Shown: positions 9,383 to 17,695, counted from the first letter of the stretch. The stretch is 37,319 nt of DNA from Acidobacteriota bacterium (GCA_027592785.1 JAQCLD010000035.1:1-37319); one strand, 5' to 3'. Notes: generated by a model from the letters alone, not told the origin. A program made the numbers and translations.

Positions 9383-9615
9383 GGGGTATCCGTTATCCTG
9401 CGCAGCTTTTGAGCTATGGCTGTCAGTTGAACCTTGTCCTGCGAACCGGCGGCGGCCTGGAGATTGATTTGTTCCAGTTCGGATCGAAAAATTAGAACGG
9501 ACCTGGGAGCGTCAATGCCGATCTTGACTGCACCGGCTCGCACGTCCAAGACGGTGATCTCGATGTTCTCTCCGATGCGAACCGACTCGCCCGCTTGCCG
9601 GCTCAGCACCAACAC
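9379..9615 (-). CDS. csrA: Carbon storage regulator CsrA
   Basis: CsrA is a homodimeric RNA-binding protein that blocks or promotes translation by binding GGA motifs near ribosome sites. The GTG at 9615 gives the canonical N terminus MLVLSR, followed by QAGESVRIGENIEITVLDV and VKIGIDAP, the five-strand core, then RSEL and a C-terminal helix. The open frame extends further upstream, but that part lies inside fliW and is not CsrA-like. GGAAGG stands 6-12 bases before the GTG, a good ribosome site. At 78 residues it is a little longer than E. coli CsrA (61). The start is 2 bases after the fliW stop, so the two are translated from one message; FliW is the known protein antagonist of CsrA. Confidence 0.95.
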   Translation of the reverse strand: MLVLSRQAGESVRIGENIEITVLDVRAGAVKIGIDAPRSVLIFRSELEQINLQAAAGSQDKVQLTAIAQKLRRITDTP

Positions 9616-9617
9616 GG

Positions 9618-10028
9618 CTAGCCTTCCGCGAGCGGATGCAGTGTCGAGTAGGGGCTGTCGACGCCCGTGACTTGGCACCCTCGATTGTTGGCCGCATTGA
9701 TGACGATGGGGGCCGCCAGATTGCAGTACGGCCCAGAATCATCGCCTATCAGCAGTACGGCCAGGTACAACAACGACGGCGCCACGTCCTCATCCGTGAT
9801 GGCAAGTTCGGCCCGATCGTCCTCGTCGAGTTCTACTTCATAGCCAGCGATTACGCTGCGACAGGGGATCGCAGGCAGCCCGATGCCTGGATTGTCGACG
9901 CTTTGCAGCATGACGATAGGCTCCAGTCCATCCGGCTTCAGAATCACGAACTGGTGGGCATCCAGCCCGGGGAGGCCCCGGTCTAACGTCAAAACTGCAC
10001 TGTCTGGAATATCGCCCTTGAGCTCCAT
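9618..10028 (-). CDS. fliW: Flagellar assembly factor FliW (CsrA antagonist)
   Basis: FliW binds CsrA allosterically and frees flagellin mRNA from repression in Bacillus and Campylobacter. The 136-residue protein has the family's beta-barrel fold and its C-terminal signature NLAAPIVINAANNRGCQV followed by YSTLHPL. It lies directly upstream of csrA with a 2-base gap, the usual order of this pair. No flagellin, hook or other flagellar gene is within the window, so the local target of the switch is not visible. The ATG start at 10028 follows a ~50-bp gap from the lipoprotein gene; the stop is TAG. Confidence 0.93.
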   Translation of the reverse strand: MELKGDIPDSAVLTLDRGLPGLDAHQFVILKPDGLEPIVMLQSVDNPGIGLPAIPCRSVIAGYEVELDEDDRAELAITDEDVAPSLLYLAVLLIGDDSGPYCNLAAPIVINAANNRGCQVTGVDSPYSTLHPLAEG

Positions 10029-10079
10029 GCTTTCAGGCTAGATCGACAGAAACAGTCAGGCTGTTTAGGGAAATAACGA

Positions 10080-10535
10080 CTAGTAGGCGCCCCGCCAAAC
10101 GCCGCGGCCTTCGGGCGTGTCGGCATAGAGCGCAAACTTCTGGACCTTGACCGCGTCGGGATCAAGGCTCTCACCCTCCGGGTTGCGGAAGACTTGGGTC
10201 AGGTAAGTATTGGTGGTGTTAGGGCCCAACTCTTGGATCCGAAATCGGTATCCGCCCTCTGCCCCGCCCTCGTTGACTACGATCGCGACGCTCTTTAGGG
10301 TTAGGCTGGAATGGTTTTCCACCACCATTCCCATGCCAACGAATCCGACCACGACCCCAGTGATCTGAACGGCCGCCGCGGCAGGATCGTCCGAACCGTC
10401 TAGCGTCCCGGGGGCGTCAGCATCGGCAGGGCCACTGCAGCCGGCCAGCAACGCAGAAAGCAGAACGATGACGAAAAGTACGTCAACTAACCGGGATGAA
10501 CCAGGCCGGGGCGAAGATGCACAGGAATATCTCAC
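10080..10535 (-). CDS. Lipoprotein of unknown function
   Basis: A 151-residue protein with a lipoprotein signal: basic N terminus, hydrophobic core (VLFVIVLLSALLAG) and lipobox LAGC with Cys33. After a small acidic/Ala-Pro linker, the remaining ~100 residues look like one compact beta-sandwich (alternating VVVGFVGMGMVVENHSSLTL, VAIVVNEGG), possibly of FxLYD/DUF3426-like immunoglobulin type, which is a guess from pattern only. The start is GTG 10535 with AAGAAG just upstream. It sits between feoB and fliW on the same strand. No family could be named with confidence. Confidence 0.72.
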   Translation of the reverse strand: MRYSCASSPRPGSSRLVDVLFVIVLLSALLAGCSGPADADAPGTLDGSDDPAAAAVQITGVVVGFVGMGMVVENHSSLTLKSVAIVVNEGGAEGGYRFRIQELGPNTTNTYLTQVFRNPEGESLDPDAVKVQKFALYADTPEGRGVWRGAY

Positions 10536-10604
10536 GGCGTCTTCTTAAAGGTAACGATCACGACGAAACCTGTAAAGCATAGAAAAACCTTAGATTTCAA
10601 TCTG

Positions 10605-12482
10605 CTAAGGCGAGAGCAACTGATTGGCCCCAAAAGCGCAAATATAAGCCAACGCCGTCATGTAGGTGAACTGAATGATTGGCCAGCGCCAGCCGCCCGT
10701 TTCCCGGCGAACCACCGCAACCGTCGACATGCACTGCATGGCAAACGCGAAAAAGACCAGCAATGCTACAGCGCCGCCAATACTTAAGTCAGCCTGCAGG
10801 GCAGCCTGCAATCCTTGGGAAGTCTCGTCAGCTGATTCCATTCCATAGATCGTGCCCAAGGTGCCGACGATCACTTCCCGCGCGGCCAACGAAGTAATCA
10901 GCCCAATTGCAATCTTCCAATTGAATCCGAGCGGGGCCACGAGCGGCTCTAACGCTCGACCCAGCGTTCCGGCGATACTGCTTTCGATCGCAGCGGGTTG
11001 CCCATCCACCATCGGAATCGTCGCGAGGATCCAAAGAATCACCGTCGTCCCGAGGATGATCGTGCCGGCTCGCCGCAAGAAGACTTTCGTGCGGTCATAC
11101 AGACGCAGGCCAAGGCCTCTCAGCGAGGGCCTTCGATAAGGAGGCAGTTCGAGCATGAAAGGCGTCCGGACACTCTTCAGCACGGAACTCTTCAATAAAC
11201 TGGCCGTGCCGAATGCAGCCAGAAATCCGATCAAGTAAAGACCCAGCATCGCGCCGGCTCTGGTGCCGATCGGCCCCAACAATCGTTGCTCAGGAATGAA
11301 TGCAGCGATCACCAACGTATAGACTGGCAATCTTGCCGAGCAGGTCATGAACGGGGCGATCAGTATGGTCGCAATACGGTCGCGCTTGTTCTCAATTGTG
11401 CGGGTCGCCAGAATGGCGGGGACCGCGCAGGCGTAGGCGGAAAGCAGGGGGATAAACGACTTCCCTTGCAGCCCCACCTTGGCCATCGTGCGATCGGCGA
11501 TTAGGGCGGCACGAGCTAGGTAGCCCGAGTCCTCCAGAACCCCAATAAATAGAAACAGAACTAGGATTTGCGGCAGAAAGACGAGGACGGAACCGACCCC
11601 GCCCCAAACGCCCTCGACTAGAAGAGATCGAAACAAGCTAGGCGCCAAGCTCGATTCAATCCAGCCGCCGCTCACGGCGATCATCATTTCGACCGCGTCC
11701 ATCAGTGGCTGCGCCAACGTAAAGATCGACTGGAAGACGGCCACGATGACGGTCAAAAATACTAGCGGACCGGCGATCGGATGGAGAAAGACTGCGTCCA
11801 GGCGGCGTGTCCACTCAGGCGGCGCCGGTTGACGGTACCCGGCCTTGGCATTCGCTTCCACGGCCCACGCTCTACAACGCGGCACGTCCTGCAACACCGG
11901 CAATTGCACCGGCGGCGGCGCACCGAGGCGACCTTCTAGGAATTCCCGCAGGGGCTCCAGACCCTCGCCGGTCTTGCCGCTCAACAAGGCTACCGGCGAG
12001 CCGATTCTCTTGGAGAGTTCGTTTACGTCGAGCGAACCGCCGCGCCGGCGCATGTCGTCGGCCATGTTCAACGCGACCAGTGTGGGCATCCCGAGCGCGA
12101 TGATCGGCGCAGCCAAGGTTAGATGTCGATTGAGGTTGGTGGCGTCCAAGACCAAGACAACCGCGTCTGGGCGCCTGATGCCAGGTACCTTGCCCTCCAG
12201 CACGTCATGCGTAATCACTTCGTCTTCCGACCGCGGCTCCAGGCTATAGACGCCGGGTAGGTCCACAACGTCGACGTCGAACCCGGCGGTCAGCTTGGCG
12301 GTGCCGACTTTCTTCTCGACGGTCACGCCCGGATAGTTCGCCACTTTTTGACGCAATCCGGTGAGCCGATTGAAGAGAGTTGATTTGCCTGAGTTGGGGG
12401 GGCCGACTAGGGCAACAAGTCGCCGGCCGGCGCCTACTTTCGCGGCTGGGTCCACCACCTCGGGATGGCAGGGAGTCGCCAT
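10605..12482 (-). CDS. feoB: Ferrous iron transporter FeoB
   Basis: FeoB is an inner-membrane Fe(II) transporter with a cytosolic G domain. The 625-residue protein has G1 GPPNSGKST (27-35), G3 DLPG, G4 NMAD and G5-like SGKTGEG, then a helical GDI-type linker, and two Gate domains with the conserved Cys in AYACAVPAILATRTI and in APFMTCSARLPVYTLVI. It is shorter than E. coli FeoB (773), mainly in the linker and C terminus. The ATG overlaps the feoA TAA stop by one base, so the two are translationally coupled. No feoC is seen. The stop is TAG. Confidence 0.97.
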   Translation of the reverse strand: MATPCHPEVVDPAAKVGAGRRLVALVGPPNSGKSTLFNRLTGLRQKVANYPGVTVEKKVGTAKLTAGFDVDVVDLPGVYSLEPRSEDEVITHDVLEGKVPGIRRPDAVVLVLDATNLNRHLTLAAPIIALGMPTLVALNMADDMRRRGGSLDVNELSKRIGSPVALLSGKTGEGLEPLREFLEGRLGAPPPVQLPVLQDVPRCRAWAVEANAKAGYRQPAPPEWTRRLDAVFLHPIAGPLVFLTVIVAVFQSIFTLAQPLMDAVEMMIAVSGGWIESSLAPSLFRSLLVEGVWGGVGSVLVFLPQILVLFLFIGVLEDSGYLARAALIADRTMAKVGLQGKSFIPLLSAYACAVPAILATRTIENKRDRIATILIAPFMTCSARLPVYTLVIAAFIPEQRLLGPIGTRAGAMLGLYLIGFLAAFGTASLLKSSVLKSVRTPFMLELPPYRRPSLRGLGLRLYDRTKVFLRRAGTIILGTTVILWILATIPMVDGQPAAIESSIAGTLGRALEPLVAPLGFNWKIAIGLITSLAAREVIVGTLGTIYGMESADETSQGLQAALQADLSIGGAVALLVFFAFAMQCMSTVAVVRRETGGWRWPIIQFTYMTALAYICAFGANQLLSP

Positions 12483-12766
12483 TAGGTTTGTTGCGGGGCC
12501 GGCCTCAGCAGTATATGCAACGCTGTGTCACGTCGCAACGCCACTTCGGAGCCGTCGACCAGGAACACCCGAGGGTCGCCGAAAGGCGACCGCCGCGCGT
12601 AGCGTATCTCAGCTCCGGGCAAGAAACCCAGCTCCATGAGGCGTCTGGAGTCCCCAGCTGGGAGGCTAATCGAGTCAACAATGCCCTGCTCGCCTAACTG
12701 CAGTTCGGTTAAGCTGCGCAATGGCTCAGCAAGGATCGCCGAAGGGGCTTGAAGCGGGTTGCTCAA
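12482..12766 (-). CDS. feoA: FeoA, SH3-like partner of FeoB
   Basis: FeoA is a small cytosolic SH3-fold protein needed for FeoB-dependent iron uptake. The 94-residue protein carries the family core SLPAGDSRRLMELGFLPGAEI followed by GDPRVFLVDGSEVALRRDTA and the terminal beta strand. It has an N-terminal extension of about 17 residues. It directly precedes feoB with a one-base overlap and follows the response-regulator gene after 48 bases. A weak Fur-like sequence lies between (see rejected items); Fur control is expected from the family but is not shown here. Confidence 0.93.
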   Translation of the reverse strand: MSNPLQAPSAILAEPLRSLTELQLGEQGIVDSISLPAGDSRRLMELGFLPGAEIRYARRSPFGDPRVFLVDGSEVALRRDTALHILLRPAPQQT

Positions 12767-12814
12767 AGCCCCTTCAGTATCGATCTAGCTGCAATTCATT
12801 GTCAAACAGGTCGA

Positions 12815-13480
12815 CTAAGGGCCGACGGGGATCTGGATGATCTTCTTCTGAATCGCGTATTGCACCAGCTGAGCCTTGTTGTGGATATCCAGCTTGCGCA
12901 TCAGATTGAACTTGTGAGCTTCAACCGTCTTGACGCTTAGGTTCAAGTGCTGTGCGATCTCCTTGACGGACTGACCCTCGGCCAAGAACTTCAAGATTTC
13001 CTTCTCGCGCGGCGTCAATGTGGCGAAACGCGGTTGACGATGGGTCGACTTGATCCGCGAGCGGCAATCGTCCACCAACTGCGAGAGCATTTTCGGGCTG
13101 AGGTAGCTGCCGCCGCGATGTACGTCGCGAATGGCCGCTAGCAGTTGGCCTGCGGGCGAATCCTTGAGGACGTAGCCGCTGCCGCCAACTTCCATGCACT
13201 CGACCAAGTAATCTTCGTCGTCATACATCGTAAGAAACAGAATCTTCGTCTCGGGACGAAGCTTCTTGATCTGTCTGGTGGCCTCAAAACTCGACAGCCC
13301 AGGCATGCCGATGTCCATCAGCACGACGTCATGGCGAAGAGCTGGAACCGCTTCCACCGACTCGGTACCGTTGGCAGCCTCCCCGACTACCTCCAGGTCC
13401 GACTCGTGTTCCAACATGTTCAAGATACCTTGACGAAACAGGGTGTGATCGTCAGTAAGCAGTATTCGGATTTTCGACAT
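12815..13480 (-). CDS. NarL/FixJ-family response regulator
   Basis: The 221-residue protein has an N-terminal receiver domain with acidic pair Asp10-Asp11 and phospho-acceptor Asp56 (VVLMDIGMPG), the switch Thr in FLTMYDDE and Lys in VLKDSPAG, then a linker and a LuxR-type helix-turn-helix (about 150-215: TPREKEILKFLAEGQSVKEI). Such proteins activate transcription as phosphorylated dimers. The gene lies just downstream of the disrupted histidine kinase on the same strand, which almost certainly was its cognate partner. The receiver and DNA-binding domains are intact with no frame break, so it is now an orphan regulator unless another kinase or acetyl-phosphate serves it. Its promoter must lie within 13481-13558 or upstream of the kinase terminator. 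Confidence 0.95.
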   Translation of the reverse strand: MSKIRILLTDDHTLFRQGILNMLEHESDLEVVGEAANGTESVEAVPALRHDVVLMDIGMPGLSSFEATRQIKKLRPETKILFLTMYDDEDYLVECMEVGGSGYVLKDSPAGQLLAAIRDVHRGGSYLSPKMLSQLVDDCRSRIKSTHRQPRFATLTPREKEILKFLAEGQSVKEIAQHLNLSVKTVEAHKFNLMRKLDIHNKAQLVQYAIQKKIIQIPVGP

Positions 13481-13536
13481 TGCTATTCTCCTCGGCTCCT
13501 AGTCACCGATACCGGACGAATTGTCCGCTCCTTCCA

Positions 13537-13574
13537 AAACAAAAAACAGTCGCTCCCGTCAGACGGGAATGGCG
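13537..13574 (-). terminator. Candidate intrinsic terminator at the histidine-kinase 3' end
   Basis: On the minus strand, CCCGT-CTG-ACGGG forms a 5-bp GC-rich stem with a 3-base loop, extendable by GCG/CGC after a small bulge. It is followed by ACTGTTTTTTGTTTTGG. The kinase TGA stop lies inside the hairpin. The U-tract begins some bases after the stem, which weakens the call. If real, it would separate kinase and response-regulator transcripts. Confidence 0.42.
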
Positions 13575-14792
13575 ATCGACACCTTCGTACCCTCTCCGGG
13601 GTTTGTCTGAATGTCGATTTCGCCTCCAAGCAAAGCAACCCGCTCGCGCATGCCGGCCAAACCGAACGATTCGCGCTTACGAGCCGCTTCCTTCACATCA
13701 AAACCAACTCCATCGTCCTGCAACTTCATGCGAACCTAACCGTTTTTGCGGCTCACTTGCAGGCTCACGTTGTCCGCGCAGGAGTGCTTGACCGCATTGG
13801 TGAAACACTCCTGAACCAAGCGGTACATCATGATCTTGGGCCCCTCGGGCAACTCGTCGAGTTCCGACATGCGGACCCGCACGCGTCCCGGGAATGTACG
13901 TCCCAAATTCCTCACAAACTGTCTGATACTGGCCGGCAACCCAAGCGCCTGCAAGACGCTGGGGCTCAGCGCGGAAATCAAGCGGCGCATCTCGACGATC
14001 GTGTCTTCGACCACCTTGCGCGTATCCGCCAACTTGGCACTGGCCGGTTTGTTCTCGTCGCCGACCATGCCCTGGATCATTTCGAGGTACAGGCGCACGA
14101 CCAATAAGCTTTGGCCGACTTCGTCGTGGAGTTCGCGGCTAATCCGGCGGCGCTCCTCTTCTTCGACCTTCATCATGTGTTCGCCAAGCGCGCGAATCTG
14201 CTACTCACGCTCGTGCAACTCTTCAAGCAACTGGGCCTTATCGATGGCCAAAGCACAACGCTCGGCAATGGCCTCGAACAGCTTCATCTCGCGCGGCAGG
14301 CAGTTGTACTCATGAGAGAAGCCGAGCTCGACGACGCCGGTGATCTTGCCGCGCACCGCCAGCGGCACAGCCCAAAGGCTGTGGAAGTCTTGGCGGATCT
14401 TGCTGGACTTGACCCGGGCGTCCTTGGCAACGGAAACAATGACCTCGGCCTTGCCTGACAAAGCGACTTCGCCTGCCAAGCCTTCGCCGAGCCTGGTATC
14501 GAAGCAGACGGCGAGCGGATCGCTCATCCCCTTCCAGGCCTTCACCGTGAGTTGGGCTGAATCCGGCTGGGTGAGCAAGATCACTCCGCCATTGGCACGA
14601 AATGTTCTAGTCAGGGTCTCCAGCACCCTCTGCAGCAGTTCCTTAACCCGCAGAGTTTCCAACTGATCCTGTAGTACGTCATAGAACGCTGCGGCCTCTA
14701 AGTCGCTAGCGTTGATCGGAATCGACGCGGCGCAAAGCTGCTCGGCAGCGGCTGATCCGTTTTTACCGCGACGATTTCGATAACAAAACTTG
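13559..14792 (-). pseudogene. Sensor histidine kinase, 3' remnant with two in-frame TAG codons
   Basis: This stretch encodes, in one frame, a GAF sensor domain (FYDVLQDQLETL to ALAIDKAQLLEELHERE), a HisKA_3 dimerisation helix with phospho-acceptor His in ISRELHDEVGQS (codon at 14126-14128), and a HATPase_c end with DDGVGFD and GLAGMRERV, ending SIAIPV and TGA. Two TAG codons interrupt it: at 14201-14203 between GAF and HisKA_3 (LHERE-stop-QIRALGE) and at 13736-13738 before the ATP lid (SRKNG-stop-VRMKLQDDGVGFD). Both differ from CAG by one base, and the frame is otherwise kept throughout. The upstream end is cut at 14792 by the IS91-like element. The first ~310 codons could still give a GAF-only fragment, but no functional kinase can be made without repair or readthrough. 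Confidence 0.9.
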
Positions 14793-15044
14793 AAGGGGAG
14801 CGGCGGGGAAGAAGCCTGAGCAGCGGGCGCTATGGAGAAAGAAGGTTGCGAGAGCTGACCCAAGTGCGGAGCCGGGGGCGGGGAGCCGGCCGCTGGGTAC
14901 AGATGCGGGCAAACGACAGGCGGCGAAGCGGAGCGGATGCGTACCGGTGAAGGCGGGATGAGAGCGAGATTCGGGGCCTGAGACAGACGGGTGCGAAGGC
15001 CTGGGCGAGCAGGTCTTGGAGTCCCGCTTGTTCGGTCGTTATTC

Positions 15045-16226
15045 TTACGATGTATCGAATGCCGGACATAGTCGCAGTTCCTTGCGGAAGACAATCTCGG
15101 TTGCGGTGAGTCGTTCGCTGACCTGGACCGGAGCGCCGCAGTCGGGACAGGTCCAGCCGTGTGCTGCGCCGACCGCTGTGTCGGCGCTGGGGGATGGGGC
15201 CTGGTTCAGCAACTGCCTACACAGCGCCAGTGAAGCCCTGCGGACGCCGTTGGCCAGGAATCCGAAGTGGCGGATGCGGACACAGCCCTTGCCCAGAACG
15301 TGAAGCAGAAAGCGCCGGGTGAACTCGTCGGCGGACAGTTCCATGGTGCGCTGCAGGTTGCCGGCTTCCCGATCGCGGAAGCGGAACTGAACCCGATCGG
15401 AGTCGAACCAGATGAGCCGCTGGTTGGAGATGGCCACGCGGTGGGTGTAACGGCCCAGATAGCGGAGCGTCTGTTGGGGGTTGCCGAACGTGGCTTTGGG
15501 ATAGACCACCCACTGATGGACGTAAAGCGAACGCAGCCAGGCCCGGAAACGCTTGGGGTCCGAGAGGGACTCAAGCTGGGGAGGAAAGCGGAAACCTTCC
15601 GCGGCGACCAGCCTGCGGAGACCGTCGACGAACTTGCCGCGGAAGACAGTGCGGAGGACCCGGCGCGGCGCAAAGAATCGTTCCGACCCGAATATCCAGG
15701 CGCTGTGATCAGGCGCCAGACCGCCGGCCGGGATGACGCAGTGGATGTGGGGATGGAACAGCAGCTTCTGGGTCCAGGTGTGCAAAATGGCCAGGAATCC
15801 GATCTCGGCGCCGAGCCGCTTGGGGTTGCCGGCGACCTCGATCAGCGTGTCGGCCGCCGCACGGAACAGCAGGTTGTAGAGGACTTCCGGGTTAGCGCGG
15901 ATCAGCGTGTTGAGTTTGTGCGGCAGGGTGAACACGATGTGGAAGTAGGGAACCGGGAGCAGATCCTGTTCTCGTGCAGCGAGCCACCGTTGACGGGTCT
16001 GCGCCTGACACTTCGGGCAATGCCGATCCCTACAGGAGTTGAAAGATATGCCCCACTGCTTCCCGCATCCGCTACAGGCGTCGAGGTGACCGCCGAGCGC
16101 CGCCGTGCGACAGCGGGTGATCGCCCGGACGACCTTCAGTTGCTGGAAGCTCGGGCGCCGTGTCTGGAACAAGCGGGTCGCCACGCTGCGCAAGATGTCG
16201 GCGACTTCGACCGCGGGGCGGCTCAT
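15045..16226 (-). CDS. IS91-family transposase (Y2/HUH relaxase type)
   Basis: The 393-residue transposase has an N-terminal zinc region (CSGCGKQ and CRDRHCPKC), the HUH metal-binding motif in LLFHPHIHCVIPAGG, and the two catalytic tyrosines in YLGRYTHRVAISN. These are the hallmarks of IS91-type rolling-circle transposases. A C-terminal CPDCGAPV pair may form a second zinc site. The ATG at 16226 overlaps the recombinase TGA (ATGA), so the two genes are translationally coupled; the frame continues upstream of this ATG, but only as a shadow of the recombinase gene. No frame damage is seen, so the enzyme may still be active. Confidence 0.94.
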   Translation of the reverse strand: MSRPAVEVADILRSVATRLFQTRRPSFQQLKVVRAITRCRTAALGGHLDACSGCGKQWGISFNSCRDRHCPKCQAQTRQRWLAAREQDLLPVPYFHIVFTLPHKLNTLIRANPEVLYNLLFRAAADTLIEVAGNPKRLGAEIGFLAILHTWTQKLLFHPHIHCVIPAGGLAPDHSAWIFGSERFFAPRRVLRTVFRGKFVDGLRRLVAAEGFRFPPQLESLSDPKRFRAWLRSLYVHQWVVYPKATFGNPQQTLRYLGRYTHRVAISNQRLIWFDSDRVQFRFRDREAGNLQRTMELSADEFTRRFLLHVLGKGCVRIRHFGFLANGVRRASLALCRQLLNQAPSPSADTAVGAAHGWTCPDCGAPVQVSERLTATEIVFRKELRLCPAFDTS

Positions 16227-17095
16227 GGCCGCCTCGGGCGAAGGAAGTTCGGAAGCCGAATCTGGTCGACCGGGTCGGACACCGCCTGCAGGTGGCGGTC
16301 CGACAGATGCAGATAGAGGGTCGTCGACTCGAGATCGGCGTGTCCGAGCAGCCGCTGGATGGTGGCCAGATCCGTGCCGGCCTCGAGCAGGTGGGTGGCC
16401 CGGCTGTGACGAAGCGTGTGCGGTGAGATGCGTTTGCTGATGCCGGCGCGTTGGCTGGCGTCCCGCACCACCTGCCAGATCGCTTTCGAGCTGATCGGCC
16501 GGTCGGTGTGGGTGTGATAGCGTCCCCCCGGAAATAGATAGAGCGGGGGCCGCAGTGATCGCCACCACTCCCGCAGGACCCGCAGCAGTTTCGGCCGCAG
16601 CGGGACATCCCGGTCCCGGCGGCCCTTCGCCTGACGGATGTGAATGATCATCCGCTGGCTGTCGATGTCGGCCAGCTGCAGACGGCACACCTCGCTGCGT
16701 CGCATGCCGGTGGCATAGAGCGTCAGCAGGATCGTGTAGCGGTACAGAGAAGGCGCCGCTGCGAACAGTCGTCGGACTTCTTCCCGGCTCAGCACGACCG
16801 GCAGCCGCGTCTCTTGTTTCGGGTTGGGGAGCTTCAGCTCCGGGTAGCCGCGACCGAGCGTCTTCACGTAGAAGAAGCGCAGCCCGGAGATCTGCTGCAC
16901 GATCGTGTTCGTCGCCAGCTTCCGATCGATCAGGTGCAGCTGATACTGCCTCAGATGCTCGGGTCCGAGTTCATCCGGCCGTTGCTGGAAGTTCCGTGCG
17001 TACAGTTCCACTGCACGGACGTAGCTCGCAATAGTAGTCTCTGCGTAGTTGCGCCGCTGGAGCTCCTCCAGCATGCGCTGACGTAGTTGGGTCAT
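16223..17095 (-). CDS. Tyrosine recombinase/integrase of the IS91-like element
   Basis: The 290-residue protein has an N-terminal SAM-like core-binding domain (about 1-85) and a C-terminal catalytic domain with the full active site: Arg132 (TGMRRSE), Lys157 (QAKGRR), His226 and Arg229 (SPHTLRHSRATH), His252 (LLGHADLES) and nucleophile Tyr261 (TTLYLH). It resembles XerC/D-type and integron-type recombinases. Its stop overlaps the transposase start, which ties it to the element; tyrosine recombinase genes upstream of IS91-type transposases are known in several lineages, where their role in transposition is unclear. ATG 17095 follows a GAGGAGG-like ribosome site at about 17101-17107. Confidence 0.92.
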   Translation of the reverse strand: MTQLRQRMLEELQRRNYAETTIASYVRAVELYARNFQQRPDELGPEHLRQYQLHLIDRKLATNTIVQQISGLRFFYVKTLGRGYPELKLPNPKQETRLPVVLSREEVRRLFAAAPSLYRYTILLTLYATGMRRSEVCRLQLADIDSQRMIIHIRQAKGRRDRDVPLRPKLLRVLREWWRSLRPPLYLFPGGRYHTHTDRPISSKAIWQVVRDASQRAGISKRISPHTLRHSRATHLLEAGTDLATIQRLLGHADLESTTLYLHLSDRHLQAVSDPVDQIRLPNFLRPRRP

Positions 17096-17198
17096 CTCTC
17101 AACCTCCTCGGTAGTTGTCGGGATGACTCACTCTACGTTTAGGTGTTCATGTGCAGTCCTTTACGCCATGCGTCCGCGGCCGCAGGCCGCTACCGTTC

Positions 17199-17695
17199 AA
17201 GTCGCGTACGTGGTAGTACGCGTTGTTCAGCGTCAACTTGATGCCGAAGTAGAGGTGGTCTAGGGCAGAACCATAGCTGGCGTGGTCTTCAGGAAAGGCC
17301 TTTTTCAGCTCGGGAGCAAAGGCCCGTTCGTACTCGGCGACCGACGCCAAGACCTTTGCAGGGGGCACATCGAGCTTCGCCAGCCGGCGCGCATGATACT
17401 CGACATTCTCGAAAAACTCTTCCAACTTACCTGCCGCAAGCACGTCCATCCACGCGCCTGGATTGATTGACGCCAAGGCTCGCTGGCGCGATGCATCGAG
17501 CCGCTGATCGAAGACGCCGTTGAGACGTCGCCGCCAGCGGGCCTCAATCGTACTAGCAACAGGTCCTAGTCGCGTGGCTAGCCTGCGTAGATCCTTCTGG
17601 ACCTTCTTGCTTAGGACAACCCCGTCCTGCGATAGGACTGGCGTACGCTCTAGGTCTCTTAGCATTACCACCGCGAGTATACAGCCCTTTAGCAT
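17199..17695 (-). pseudogene. Sensor histidine kinase, 5' fragment cut by the IS91-like element
   Basis: The N-terminal part of the interrupted kinase: about 165 residues of mostly helical sequence with the landmarks IEARWRRRLNGVF, AWMDVLAAGKLEEFFENVEYHARRLA and FGIKLTLNNAYYHVRD. The fold may be an RsbRD-N-like or globin-like input domain; this is a guess from helix pattern. At codon 165-166 the sequence runs into the element and stops at a TGA at 17147-17149 after 16 element-encoded residues. Joining base 17199 to base 14792 on the minus strand restores the frame (RD-FKFCYRN) into the GAF-domain remnant. ATG 17695 is taken as start; Met11 (17665) is an alternative. A 210-bp intergenic space to the divergent TPR gene should hold the promoter, but none is clear. 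Confidence 0.82.

Larger units (their letters stand above)
14793..17198 (-). mobile_element. IS91-like element with tyrosine recombinase and HUH transposase
   Basis: A 2406-bp insertion, read on the minus strand: end sequence GAACGGTAGCGG with a GCGGCC-TGC-GGCCGC hairpin, a tyrosine recombinase gene, a Y2/HUH transposase gene, about 250 bp of non-coding DNA (14793-15044), and an end next to CAAG (14789-14792 on the plus strand is CTTG). CTTG/CAAG is one of the tetranucleotide targets reported for IS91-family elements, which insert by rolling circle and make no target duplication. The edges were set by joining the two halves of the interrupted kinase: cutting at 14793 and 17198 restores one open frame with no gained or lost bases. 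Edges are uncertain by a few bases. Confidence 0.78.

Noticed and set aside
12790..12804. TGCAATTCATTGTCA between the response regulator and feoA, considered as a Fur box
   Set aside because: Only the CAAT-TC-ATTG core is symmetric, it is a poor match to the Fur consensus, and it is centred 30-40 bases before feoA without a visible promoter.
14793..15094. A 100-residue N-terminal extension of the GAF-domain remnant starting at 15094
   Set aside because: This part is low-complexity Pro/Ser/Ala/Arg sequence inside the non-coding end of the IS91-like element, not kinase sequence.
16227..16688. An N-terminal extension of the IS91-type transposase up to 16688
   Set aside because: The extension is Pro/Arg/Ala-rich, overlaps the catalytic part of the recombinase gene in another frame, and IS91-type proteins start near the ATG at 16226.
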